Positions 8,982 to 16,147 of a stretch of DNA of 64,000 bases are shown one piece after another. Position 1 is the first letter of the stretch, and the number at the start of each line of letters is the position of its first letter. The translations under genes were made by a program, and so were the position numbers. Below the pieces are notes generated by a model. It had not been told where the DNA came from. It saw only the letters and a program-made list of their open reading frames with translations, and did no database searches. Source of the DNA: Sphingobacteriales bacterium (GTDB lineage: Bacteria > Bacteroidota > Bacteroidia > Chitinophagales > Chitinophagaceae); NCBI GenBank assembly GCA_016219985.1, contig JACRJO010000031.1, forward strand, positions 1 through 64,000. The letters run 5' to 3'.

Positions 8982-9443
8982 TCATTCATAGTATTCGAAC
9001 AGGTACTTCTCATTGAACTCAACCTCAAAATACTCCAACAACGCGGTGTATTCCTCCTTGAATGTTTTTTTCCGGTGATGCTCCTGCTGGTTTAATATAT
9101 AATGATAAACATCGTTAACATGTGATTGGGTATAGGAAAATGTCCCGTAGCCCTCCTGCCACGAAAACCTTCCCCTGACCCAATTATTCCTGTTTATAAA
9201 ATTGGCCGAACAACTTTTCACATCCCTCACCACTTCCGCAATTGACATTACCGGCCGTAATCCGAAAAAAATATGAATATGATCGGCCATACCATTCACA
9301 ATTATCGCCTTTTGCTTTTTGGCATTAATGATCCCTGCCATAAAACTATGCAAACGACCGCTCCATTGCGGACTGATCATATTTTCTCTTCCTTTAACTG
9401 CAAATACCGCCTGAATATACACCTGCGAAAATGTCCCTGCCAT
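8982..9443 (-). CDS. REP-associated tyrosine transposase (Y1, HUH fold)
   Basis: A 153-residue single-domain Y1 transposase of the IS200/REP-associated (RAYT) group. The metal-binding HUH motif is His55-Ile-His57 in MADHIHIFFG. The candidate nucleophile is Tyr115 in VYHYILNQQEHH, followed by the usual glutamine-rich helix. Such enzymes cut and rejoin single-stranded DNA at hairpin sequences. The gene is intact, with no TnpB partner, no IS-type flanking ends visible, and a large palindromic repeat array on its 3' side. This is the arrangement known for domesticated RAYTs that spread REP sequences. It could alternatively be a plain IS200-like insertion sequence; the neighbouring repeats favour the RAYT reading. 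Confidence 0.88.
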   Translation of the reverse strand: MAGTFSQVYIQAVFAVKGRENMISPQWSGRLHSFMAGIINAKKQKAIIVNGMADHIHIFFGLRPVMSIAEVVRDVKSCSANFINRNNWVRGRFSWQEGYGTFSYTQSHVNDVYHYILNQQEHHRKKTFKEEYTALLEYFEVEFNEKYLFEYYE

Positions 9444-9543
9444 AATTGACCGATTTGATGCAGAACAAAATAACGCCCGGCCTGCGTCTGAACCGCGGGA
9501 AAAAAACCATTTTCCTCGTATCTTTTCCCGGAAATTGCCTGCA

Positions 9544-10368
9544 ATGTGGAATAATCTCCTCCAATATTTTCAACACCTGGAACAACGGCCCCTGGAACGG
9601 ATGGCCATCCTTGTCGGCGGCCTGCTGATCTTCTGGATACTGGAAGGCGCTATCCCCCTCATTCCCCTGCACTATAAGAAAAACAAAATCCGGCATGCCG
9701 GGGTCAATTTTGTGCTCACCATACTGCATCTGGTCCTGCATACCGGGCTGGCCTTTCTGATTATCCGGCTGTCCGACTGGTGCCTGCAGCAGCAATTCGG
9801 CCTGGTATACTGGTTCCATACCGGCACCCTTGTCACCATACTCACCGGCGTGCTGGCCCTTGATTTCAGCAGCTGGCTGGTTCACATTATCATGCATAAG
9901 AATAAATTTCTCTGGCGCTTCCACCTCATCCACCACAGCGATACCAATGTGGACGTAACCACAGGTCTCCGTCACCACCCCGGCGACAGCCTGCTCCGGG
10001 GGATCTTCTTCATGCTCCTGATCCTGGTCTCCGGCGCCCCCATGTATGCGGTAATGATCTACCAAACCCTCGTGGTGCTGGCCACCGCTTTTACCCATGC
10101 GAATATCAGCCTCCCCAAGGGACTGGATAAAGCTCTCAGCTTTTTCCTTATCTCCCCCAATATGCACAAAGTGCACCATCACTGGAAACGACCCTATACC
10201 GACAGTAATTACGGCGCGGTATTTTCCATCTGGGACCGCCTGCTGGGCACTTTTTCTTTTCTTGATACCAGGGAACTGCGGTACGGGCTTGACCAGTATT
10301 TCCCCGAAGAAAAAGATGAGGATATAGTAACATTGCTGGCGCATCCTTTTCAAAAAAAGAAGGATTAA
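9544..10368 (+). CDS. Sterol desaturase / fatty acid hydroxylase superfamily membrane protein
   Basis: A 274-residue integral membrane di-iron oxygenase. Hydrophobic segments near residues 20-45, 55-85 and 95-115 are followed by the histidine clusters of the superfamily: HIIMHKNKFLWRFHLIHHSD, then LRHHPGD, and HKVHHHW near residue 200. These eight or more histidines are expected to ligate two irons in a cytoplasmic active site that hydroxylates or desaturates a lipid. The substrate is unknown. Bacteroidota homologues act on sterol-like, sphingo- or carotenoid lipids. The ATG at 9544 (MWNNLL) is preferred to an in-frame TTG three codons earlier. It lies divergent from the transposase. Confidence 0.87.
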   Translation: MWNNLLQYFQHLEQRPLERMAILVGGLLIFWILEGAIPLIPLHYKKNKIRHAGVNFVLTILHLVLHTGLAFLIIRLSDWCLQQQFGLVYWFHTGTLVTILTGVLALDFSSWLVHIIMHKNKFLWRFHLIHHSDTNVDVTTGLRHHPGDSLLRGIFFMLLILVSGAPMYAVMIYQTLVVLATAFTHANISLPKGLDKALSFFLISPNMHKVHHHWKRPYTDSNYGAVFSIWDRLLGTFSFLDTRELRYGLDQYFPEEKDEDIVTLLAHPFQKKKD

Positions 10369-10372
10369 GTTT

Positions 10373-10380
10373 TATTTTTG
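10373..10380 (+). promoter_or_regulatory. -7 box abutting a start codon (possible leaderless transcript)
   Basis: TATTTTTG, an exact TAnnTTTG match, ends five bases before the ATG at 10386. If used, transcription would begin at or within a few bases of the start codon. It overlaps the end of the non-coding gap after the hydroxylase gene, which stops at 10368. Confidence 0.4.
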
Positions 10381-10385
10381 CCCGG

Positions 10386-11123
10386 ATGAAAATTCATAGA
10401 AACAACAAGGCCGCCCTGCTGTGGCTGCTGGTTTTCTTCCTTCTGCCGGCGCTTTCGTTGTATCCCCAGTCAACAATTACAGTTAATAAAGTAAAGCTGA
10501 ACCGGATTGATAAACAGAAAAGAAAACAGGGAGATTGGGTCTTCTTTGATGCAGACGGAAATATCCTGCTGAGCTGCCTGTTTGAAAACAACTACATTTC
10601 CGGGCCCGTTACCTGGTATGAAAATACCGACACCGCTTTTATCCGGTTTCCGGTTAAAGGGGACCGGGAAACCTTTATTGTCTATGAACAGGATAAAATC
10701 TTCTATGGAGATTATATCATTAAGTCAGACAGCAGCTATGAAATAGAAATAGAGCCCGACAAAGCCCTGACGGATGCGGTCATAGAAAAAATAAAAAAAT
10801 ACCGGAAGAAGCAGATTCCGCCCGTCTATTATTTCGGGCAAAAAAAAATCCGGGATTATATAAGCGCTGCATTCAACAGCATCAGGTACACTTTCAACAA
10901 ACCGGTCCATATCCTGGTTTCGGTCAGTGATGCGGGATTGGTAACCGATGTGGAATTCCCCGAATCGCTGAACCGCTTATCCGAGGAGGAAAAAAGGGAG
11001 CTGTATTCCGCGTTCATCGGGATGCCCAGGTGGCAGCCGGTATTCGAACAAACTCATACCCGGGCAGCGAAAGTGCTGCTTTCACGGAATTCTTCGATTT
11101 CGGTACTCTCTTCAGAATACTAA
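10386..11123 (+). CDS. Exported protein with a TonB-C-like C-terminal domain
   Basis: A 245-residue protein with a signal peptide (KAALLWLLVFFLLPALSLYPQ). The middle, around residues 45-80, has tryptophan/glycine-rich strands (GDWVFFDADGNILLSCLFENN) reminiscent of MORN-type toxin-antitoxin or cell-surface repeats. The C-terminal 80 residues (VHILVSVSDAGLVTDVEF, then WQPVFEQ) resemble the alpha/beta layout of TonB C-terminal domains, often found in Bacteroidota proteins of unknown function. No catalytic motif is visible. It sits 17 bases after the hydroxylase gene and 9 bases before the SH3-type gene, so the three may be co-transcribed, although a -7 box directly precedes it. Confidence 0.6.
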   Translation: MKIHRNNKAALLWLLVFFLLPALSLYPQSTITVNKVKLNRIDKQKRKQGDWVFFDADGNILLSCLFENNYISGPVTWYENTDTAFIRFPVKGDRETFIVYEQDKIFYGDYIIKSDSSYEIEIEPDKALTDAVIEKIKKYRKKQIPPVYYFGQKKIRDYISAAFNSIRYTFNKPVHILVSVSDAGLVTDVEFPESLNRLSEEEKRELYSAFIGMPRWQPVFEQTHTRAAKVLLSRNSSISVLSSEY

Positions 11124-11132
11124 ACAAACTGT

Positions 11133-11891
11133 ATGAAAAACATCCTTTTTTTTGCCGCTCTTTTAATTCCAATCCTTTCAGCTGCACAGACCCGCTTTTC
11201 GTATGTGGCCGCCAAATCCGGTCTTAGCATCCGTGAAAACCCTTCCGTCAGCGCGAAAGTGCTGGATAAAATTCCCTACGGTACAAAAATAACCCTGCAA
11301 AACACGGGGGAAGAACTGGTCACAGTAGCTACGGAAGGCATGACGGGTTATTGGGAAAAGGTTAGCTACAATAACAAGACCGGTTATATTGTGGGGTCTT
11401 ACCTGCTGCCGGTTCCGCCCCCCAAACTTGCGGTAGTGAAGGAAATGAAGGATTATTTCAGGCAGGTTTATATTCCGTTTGGCAATAAACTGCTGGTAAG
11501 GGATGGGGAGCGGAATAACATAGAAGAAGGAGGGTATGAAATACAAAAGCAACTCTATAAGAACGGGGCTGAATGGCACCAGTTCCTCGGTTATGAATAC
11601 GGATCAACTACCTGGTTCCTCCCTGATTTTACCCTGCAGCAGGGATTTTTACTGCTCCGTCTGATCCCGGAATTCAAGGAACTGTTCGGGGATGCAGCCA
11701 TTTTTCCAACGGAAAGCAAAATCTTAAAGAATGGGGAGCGGGAATACAGCATTACAGTTGACAAAGAGCAGATCGGGAATGATCCCTGGATCAAAAAGAT
11801 CAGTATTGAATATGAAGACGGGGCCATTTACAATTTTGAGATGTACCAGGTCGACAACCAGTTAATCATTTTTTTTGGATCGGGTGTTTAA
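11133..11891 (+). CDS. Exported SH3-domain protein
   Basis: A 252-residue protein with a signal peptide (MKNILFFAALLIPILSAAQ). Residues about 22-92 form a bacterial SH3 (SH3b) domain: the pattern VAAKSGLSIRENPSVSAKVL, then IPYGTKITL, then GYWEKVSYNNKTGYIVGSYL. This domain commonly binds cell-wall peptides. The C-terminal 150 residues have no recognised fold but are rich in beta strands and aromatic residues. The protein probably acts in the periplasm or at the cell surface. It follows the TonB-C-like gene by nine bases, and kdsB begins 46 bases later behind its own -7 box. Substrate and partner are unknown. Confidence 0.75.
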   Translation: MKNILFFAALLIPILSAAQTRFSYVAAKSGLSIRENPSVSAKVLDKIPYGTKITLQNTGEELVTVATEGMTGYWEKVSYNNKTGYIVGSYLLPVPPPKLAVVKEMKDYFRQVYIPFGNKLLVRDGERNNIEEGGYEIQKQLYKNGAEWHQFLGYEYGSTTWFLPDFTLQQGFLLLRLIPEFKELFGDAAIFPTESKILKNGEREYSITVDKEQIGNDPWIKKISIEYEDGAIYNFEMYQVDNQLIIFFGSGV

Positions 11892-11925
11892 CCTTGTTTC
11901 CTTCCGGTTTTCCCAAACTTCCCGG

Positions 11926-11933
11926 TAAATTTG
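11926..11933 (+). promoter_or_regulatory. -7 box abutting the kdsB start codon
   Basis: TAAATTTG fits TAnnTTTG and ends four bases before the kdsB ATG at 11938, again suggesting a leaderless or near-leaderless transcript. No purine-rich ribosome binding site lies between the two. Confidence 0.4.
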
Positions 11934-11937
11934 TGGC

Positions 11938-12654
11938 ATGAAGAAAGTCGCCATGATACCCGCCCGGTATGCTGCCACCCGGTTTCCCGGTAAGCTGATG
12001 CAGTTGCTGGGGGGGAAGACCGTTATCCGTCATACGTACGAAGCCACATTGGCCACCGGCTTATTTGACGAAGTGTTGGTGGTGACGGACAGCGAAATCA
12101 TTTTTACAGAAATCACGGCGGCCGGCGGCCGGGCCGTGATGAGTATTCATGAACACGAAAGCGGGAGCGACCGGATCGCGGAAGCGGCGGCCGGTCTGGA
12201 ACTGGATATTATCGTGAATGTGCAGGGCGATACGCCCTTTGTAAAAAAAGAACCCCTGGAGCAGTTGCTGAAGCAATTTGATGATCCTTCCGTGCAGGTG
12301 GCGTCGATGATGCAGGTGCTGACGAAGCAGGAAGAGATCGAAGATCCCAATTTTGTGAAAGTGGCGGTGGATAAGAACCGGAATGCCTTATTCTTCAGCC
12401 GCAGCGTGATCCCTTACCCGCGGGATAAAAACTTCCCGACTACTTATTATGAACATATCGGCGTTTATGCCTTCCGCAAAGAGGCCCTGATGCATTTTAC
12501 CCAATGGCCGGTAAGCCCGCTTGAAGCGGCAGAAAAAGTGGAGTGCTTACGCTACCTCGAAAACGGGGTGCCGATGCGGATGATCGTGGTGGATTATATG
12601 GGGGTGGAGATCGATACGCCCGAAGACCTGGAGCGGGCTGGTAAATTATTATAG
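11938..12654 (+). CDS. kdsB: 3-deoxy-manno-octulosonate (or 8-amino-Kdo) cytidylyltransferase
   Basis: A 238-residue cytoplasmic enzyme that activates Kdo with CTP to CMP-Kdo for lipid A-core assembly. It shows the N-terminal nucleotide-binding signature MIPARYAATRFPGKLM, the HEHESGSDRIAEAA segment and the NVQGDTPF motif. It ends with VDYMGVEIDTPEDLERA, and length is usual for KdsB (about 240-255). A KdnB-type oxidase gene lies downstream. In Shewanella, kdnB, kdnA and kdsB form a cluster that makes and activates 8-amino-Kdo, so the substrate here may be Kdo8N rather than Kdo. The KdsB family call is firm; the exact sugar is inferred from context. Confidence 0.93.
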   Translation: MKKVAMIPARYAATRFPGKLMQLLGGKTVIRHTYEATLATGLFDEVLVVTDSEIIFTEITAAGGRAVMSIHEHESGSDRIAEAAAGLELDIIVNVQGDTPFVKKEPLEQLLKQFDDPSVQVASMMQVLTKQEEIEDPNFVKVAVDKNRNALFFSRSVIPYPRDKNFPTTYYEHIGVYAFRKEALMHFTQWPVSPLEAAEKVECLRYLENGVPMRMIVVDYMGVEIDTPEDLERAGKLL

Positions 12655-12689
12655 AGACGCAAGCAACGCGATTAGCCACGCCCGCTTGC

Positions 12690-13250
12690 GGTAGTTTTGC
12701 CACGGATTACACGAATTGCCACGGATTACGATGATTTTTTTGGCCACGAAAGCACACGAATTGACACGAAAACCCGTTTCCGGAGTTTCCTTATTTGTAA
12801 TAGTTACTACTTTATCTCGCAGTCAAGCTGTTTTAGTTTTATAGTGCAAACAACAAAAACCCGCTTCACCACAAAACGAACCCTATTCGCATACATTCGT
12901 GTGTTTTCGTGAAATTTCGTGGCCAATCCGTGTTCATCAGTGTAATCCGTGGTAGCTTTTCGCCGCAGGAGAACCCTCCCATTCGTGTGTTTTCGTGTGA
13001 ATTCGTGGCCTAATCCGTGTAATCAGTGGCAAAAAACCAGACATCCTTTCGCCGCAGGCGAATCCACCTCATTCGTGTGCTTTAGTGAAATTTCGTGGCC
13101 AATCCGTGTTCATCAGTGTAATCCGTGGCAACTTTTCGCCGCAGGCGAACCCTTCCCATTCGTGTGTTTTCGTGTGAATTCGTGGCCTAATCCGTGTCAA
13201 TCCCTGCCTTTGCCGGCAGGCAGGCGTGTAATCCGTGGCCCACTTTATCT
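12690..13250. repeat. Tandem intergenic repeat, about 86-90 bases per unit
   Basis: The gap between kdsB and kdnB has no gene. Four units start with ATTCGTGTG or a close match (ATTCGT at 12895, 12981, 13071 and 13158; spacings 86, 90 and 87). Each combines ATTCGTGTGTTTTCGTG, AATTCGTGGCC and AATCCGTGT elements. Between units lie TTTTCGCCGCAGGCGAA hairpins. A degenerate start (GCCACGGATTACACGAATTG) is seen from 12698. A separate hairpin, TGCCTTTGCCGGCAGGCA, lies near 13204-13224. This is a dispersed intergenic repeat type; its function is unknown. Confidence 0.8.
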
Positions 13251-13258
13251 TAATTTTG
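13251..13258 (+). promoter_or_regulatory. -7 box upstream of kdnB
   Basis: TAATTTTG fits TAnnTTTG exactly and ends 16 bases before the chosen kdnB ATG at 13275. It lies at the right edge of the tandem repeat, so kdnB likely has its own promoter rather than depending on kdsB read-through. Confidence 0.4.
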
Positions 13259-13274
13259 CCCCCAAATTTTGTCT

Positions 13275-14348
13275 ATGTCATTCCGCAATTTCAAAATGAT
13301 CGGCTATGTCGTCTACGGCCGCGGCTCTTTCAACCAGCTCGATGAAATCCTCGCTCCCCGGCGCCAGGAAGGAAAACCCATGATCTTTTTAGTGGACCAC
13401 TTCTTTGATGGCAAGCCCCTTGTCAGCCGTATTCCTCTTCGCGGCAGGGACAAGATCATTTTTGCCGACGTGACCTACGAACCCAAGACCAGTTATGTGG
13501 ATAAACTGGCCCAACAGTTAAAAGATGAATTCGGCAGCATCTGTGGTGTGATTGGTATCGGCGGCGGTTCCACCATGGACCTGGCCAAGGCCGTTTCCCT
13601 GATGATGAACAACCCCGGCTCCTCCGCCGATTATCAGGGCTGGGATCTTGTACAAAATCCCGGTGTATATAAAGCAGGCATCCCCACCCTCAGCGGCACA
13701 GGCGCCGAAGTGTCCCGGACCACGGTATTGACGGGGCCCACGAAGAAGCTGGGCATGAACTCCGACTTCACCCCCTTCGACCAGATCGTGCTCGATCCCG
13801 AACTGACCAAAGACGCCCCGGTGAACCAGCGTTTCTATACCGGTATGGACTGCTATATCCATTGTATAGAAAGCCTCGAAGGCACTTACCTCAACGAATT
13901 CAGCAAAAGCTATGGCGAAAAAGCCCTGCAGCTCTGCCGGGATGTATTTGTGAACAAGGAGCAGTGGGATGATGACTGTGATGACAAACTAATGATGGCT
14001 TCCTATGCCGGCGGCATGAGTATCGCGTATTCCCAGGTAGGGGTGGCGCATGCCGTAAGTTATGGCCTCAGTTATTTACTCGGCACCAAACACGGGATCG
14101 GCAACTGTATCGTGATGAATCAGCTGGAAGAATATTACCCGGCCGGGGTGAAAGAGTTCAAATACATGGTGGAGAAAAACAAGATCGATATCCCCGTGGG
14201 TATCTGTAAAAATTTAAGCGAGGATGACTTTGATAAAATGATCGGTGTGAGCATGGGGATGAAGCCGCTCTGGGAAAATGCGCTGGGCAAGGACTGGGAG
14301 AAGATCATGACGAGGGAAAAGCTAAGGGCGCTTTACGGGAAGCTGTAA
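13275..14348 (+). CDS. kdnB: 3-deoxy-D-manno-octulosonate 8-oxidase, KdnB type (iron-containing alcohol dehydrogenase)
   Basis: A 357-residue group III alcohol dehydrogenase. The NAD-binding region has VIGIGGGSTMDLAKAV near residue 90, and the iron site is formed by GMDCYIHCIES near residue 195 and two histidines in VAHAVSYGLSYLLGTKHG near residue 260. Along its length it resembles KdnB of Shewanella, which oxidises C8 of Kdo to an aldehyde that KdnA then aminates. The ATG at 13275 gives 357 residues, the length of that enzyme; an in-frame TTG two codons earlier is less likely. It pairs with kdsB upstream. No kdnA-like aminotransferase lies in the window. Confidence 0.85.
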   Translation: MSFRNFKMIGYVVYGRGSFNQLDEILAPRRQEGKPMIFLVDHFFDGKPLVSRIPLRGRDKIIFADVTYEPKTSYVDKLAQQLKDEFGSICGVIGIGGGSTMDLAKAVSLMMNNPGSSADYQGWDLVQNPGVYKAGIPTLSGTGAEVSRTTVLTGPTKKLGMNSDFTPFDQIVLDPELTKDAPVNQRFYTGMDCYIHCIESLEGTYLNEFSKSYGEKALQLCRDVFVNKEQWDDDCDDKLMMASYAGGMSIAYSQVGVAHAVSYGLSYLLGTKHGIGNCIVMNQLEEYYPAGVKEFKYMVEKNKIDIPVGICKNLSEDDFDKMIGVSMGMKPLWENALGKDWEKIMTREKLRALYGKL

Positions 14349-14416
14349 ATAAGAACTGACCGGAAACCCGCTGCGGCCCTGGCCGCGTAAAAAGATCATC
14401 TAAAAGATACCGTATA

Positions 14417-15085
14417 ATGAAAAGGGTTTTATTTTATTTACTCCTGGCGGGCATCCCCGGCCCCCGGGTATTTGCACAGGAAATACAAATCAAGGCAATC
14501 CCGTACCCTCTGTATTTTGATCTTAAACCAAGAGATTTCCAGATCCGGGGAGAAAATGAACTGACCATTACCGCAGCAGGGAATACCAATTTATTTATTT
14601 CGCCGGATGGCGGTTTTGAACAAAATACAGCTCCCAGGTTATTGTTCAGCCCCGGAACCGATTTTATTTTTACCTCCCGGATACAAACCGACTTCAAAGC
14701 GCCCAACTGGGATGCCGGTGTTCTCCTCGTTTATAATGACCCAAAGCATTATGCGAAATTCTGCTTTGAAAACGACTATACCGGTCAGCCAAGGGTGGTT
14801 TCCGTTGTATGTAATGAAACAGGAGACGATTGCAACTCGATGGCGGTAGACAAGAAGGACGTGTATTACCGCATCATCGGGTCCGCCGGAAAAAATTCCT
14901 TCAGTTTTTACTATTCCGCCGACGGTGAAAAATGGTACCTCGTAAGATCCTTTAAGCTTGATAAATTCGACAATATCCGGGTTGGGTTCAGTGCGCAATC
15001 CCCGATCGGCAAAGAATGCAGCGTGCTGTTTTCTGCTATCGAATTACAGGAACGGAAACCTGCCGATTGGTGGAAAGGGGAATAA
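14417..15085 (+). CDS. Exported DUF1349 (concanavalin-like) protein
   Basis: A 222-residue protein with a signal peptide (MKRVLFYLLLAGIPGPRVFAQ). The rest matches DUF1349, a concanavalin-like jelly-roll: FTSRIQTDFKAPNWDAGVLLVYNDPKHYAKFCFE is spread over residues 83-120, and IGSAGKNSFSFYYSADGEKWYLVRSF over residues 153-180. Such domains are thought to bind carbohydrates and occur in secreted Bacteroidota proteins. There are no catalytic residues to point to. It follows kdnB by 68 bases with a small GC hairpin (GCGGCC-CT-GGCCGC) between them. The downstream 255 bases hold no gene. Confidence 0.82.
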   Translation: MKRVLFYLLLAGIPGPRVFAQEIQIKAIPYPLYFDLKPRDFQIRGENELTITAAGNTNLFISPDGGFEQNTAPRLLFSPGTDFIFTSRIQTDFKAPNWDAGVLLVYNDPKHYAKFCFENDYTGQPRVVSVVCNETGDDCNSMAVDKKDVYYRIIGSAGKNSFSFYYSADGEKWYLVRSFKLDKFDNIRVGFSAQSPIGKECSVLFSAIELQERKPADWWKGE

Positions 15086-15275
15086 GGTCCACGCCTTAAT
15101 ACACATTCCCTTCCAGGCGGGTCTCCGCAGGGACCCGCCGCTCTTTTCCGGACCCGTCTTCATGGAGTGCGGTCGCCGGTACATACTATTTTTTTAGGGA
15201 CGCATAAACAATAGAAATTGCAGAATTTAAACCCATCGAAAAACCCGAGCTTTTTTAAAATGAGGTTTGGGTTGT

Positions 15276-15323
15276 GTATATTTAAGTGTTAGCGGTCAGG
15301 CAATGATGACCGTAGATTCTAAC
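15276..15323 (+). promoter_or_regulatory. Leader with palindrome ahead of the GNAT gene
   Basis: GTATATTTAAGT (15276-15287) is followed by an imperfect palindrome. Its outer arms are GTTAG (15288-15292) and CTAAC (15319-15323), and its inner arms are CGGTCA and TGACCG around the loop GGCAATGA. The same 12-mer GTATATTTAAGT occurs at 18426-18437 ahead of another AT-rich orphan gene. It may be a promoter with an operator, or the border of a mobile cassette. Confidence 0.35.
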
Positions 15324-15340
15324 AAGCCAAATATGATAGC

Positions 15341-15886
15341 ATGTTAAGTAGAAGTTTCACGCCTTTTCCAATTTTGACAACAGAAAGGCTTACCCTCAGG
15401 CAACTTGTAAGTAGTGACGAACAGGAAATTTTCACCTTGCGTTCCGACCACGAAATAAATAAATATCTTGACAGACAACTAAGCAACACTATTGATGATG
15501 CAAGGAGTTTTATAAATAAGGTTAATGAGAATATTAATAAAAACGACTCTTTATATTGGGCAATAACTTTGAGTGACAAAAACACCCTGGTTGGGGCGAT
15601 TTGTCTTTTTGGCTTTTCAGATGAAAATCACAAATGTGAGATCGGCTATGAACTTTTAACAAACTTCCAAAAGCAAGGAATAATGCAGGAAGCGGCAGGA
15701 AGAGTCATTGGCTATGCGTTCAATACGATCAAAGTTAAAAAAATTGAAGCCTTCCTGCATAGAGACAATCAACGTTCTATAAAGTTGTTGGAGCAATTCT
15801 CTTTTAGGAATTCAGATGAGCCTGATAAAACAAATCCCGACCTGATTTGTTACCATTTGATACATTCAAGAGGCGATCTTAAATAA
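15341..15886 (+). CDS. GNAT-family N-acetyltransferase (RimJ/RimL-like)
   Basis: A 181-residue cytoplasmic acetyltransferase using acetyl-CoA. It shows the RimL-like opening FPILTTERLTLRQLVSSDE, the strand-turn LVGAICLFGFSDENHKCEIGYEL near residue 85, and the acetyl-CoA binding region NFQKQGIMQEAAGRVIGYAF near residue 113. It continues with the typical RDNQRSIKLLEQFSFR near residue 148. The substrate may be a ribosomal protein N-terminus, a small amine or an antibiotic; it cannot be told from sequence. Base composition is clearly more AT-rich than the flanking genes, and the leader is shared with another AT-rich gene at 18469. This suggests recent acquisition. Confidence 0.85.
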   Translation: MLSRSFTPFPILTTERLTLRQLVSSDEQEIFTLRSDHEINKYLDRQLSNTIDDARSFINKVNENINKNDSLYWAITLSDKNTLVGAICLFGFSDENHKCEIGYELLTNFQKQGIMQEAAGRVIGYAFNTIKVKKIEAFLHRDNQRSIKLLEQFSFRNSDEPDKTNPDLICYHLIHSRGDLK

Positions 15887-16147
15887 AATTTACCGAAAAG
15901 GTCCCGGACGTTAGCAGCAACCCTGCTCCGCGCCCCCAGCAGCAGAATATATTCTCATCTTTTGTAACTTACATCGGCTGCGGTTCCGCGCTGGATGTTT
16001 TCCAAATACCCTGCCTAATATAAAGCCCTGGCCGTTATGGCCAATCAGCAGAGAGGCTCATCAATGTCATGGTATATCACAGGTTAATGACCCGTACAGG
16101 ATCCGGGATCATTGTTGAATAAACATTTCCCTATTTGCTTCCCGGAA

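Noticed and set aside
9394..10353. 319-residue minus-strand frame over the hydroxylase gene
   Set aside because: It is the antisense shadow of a well-supported membrane di-iron protein and has no family features.
15288..15323. Integron attC-like palindrome (GTTAG to CTAAC) ahead of the GNAT gene
   Set aside because: attC sites read RYYYAAC to GTTRRRY, while this one has the opposite order, and no integrase gene is seen. Kept only as an unexplained leader palindrome.
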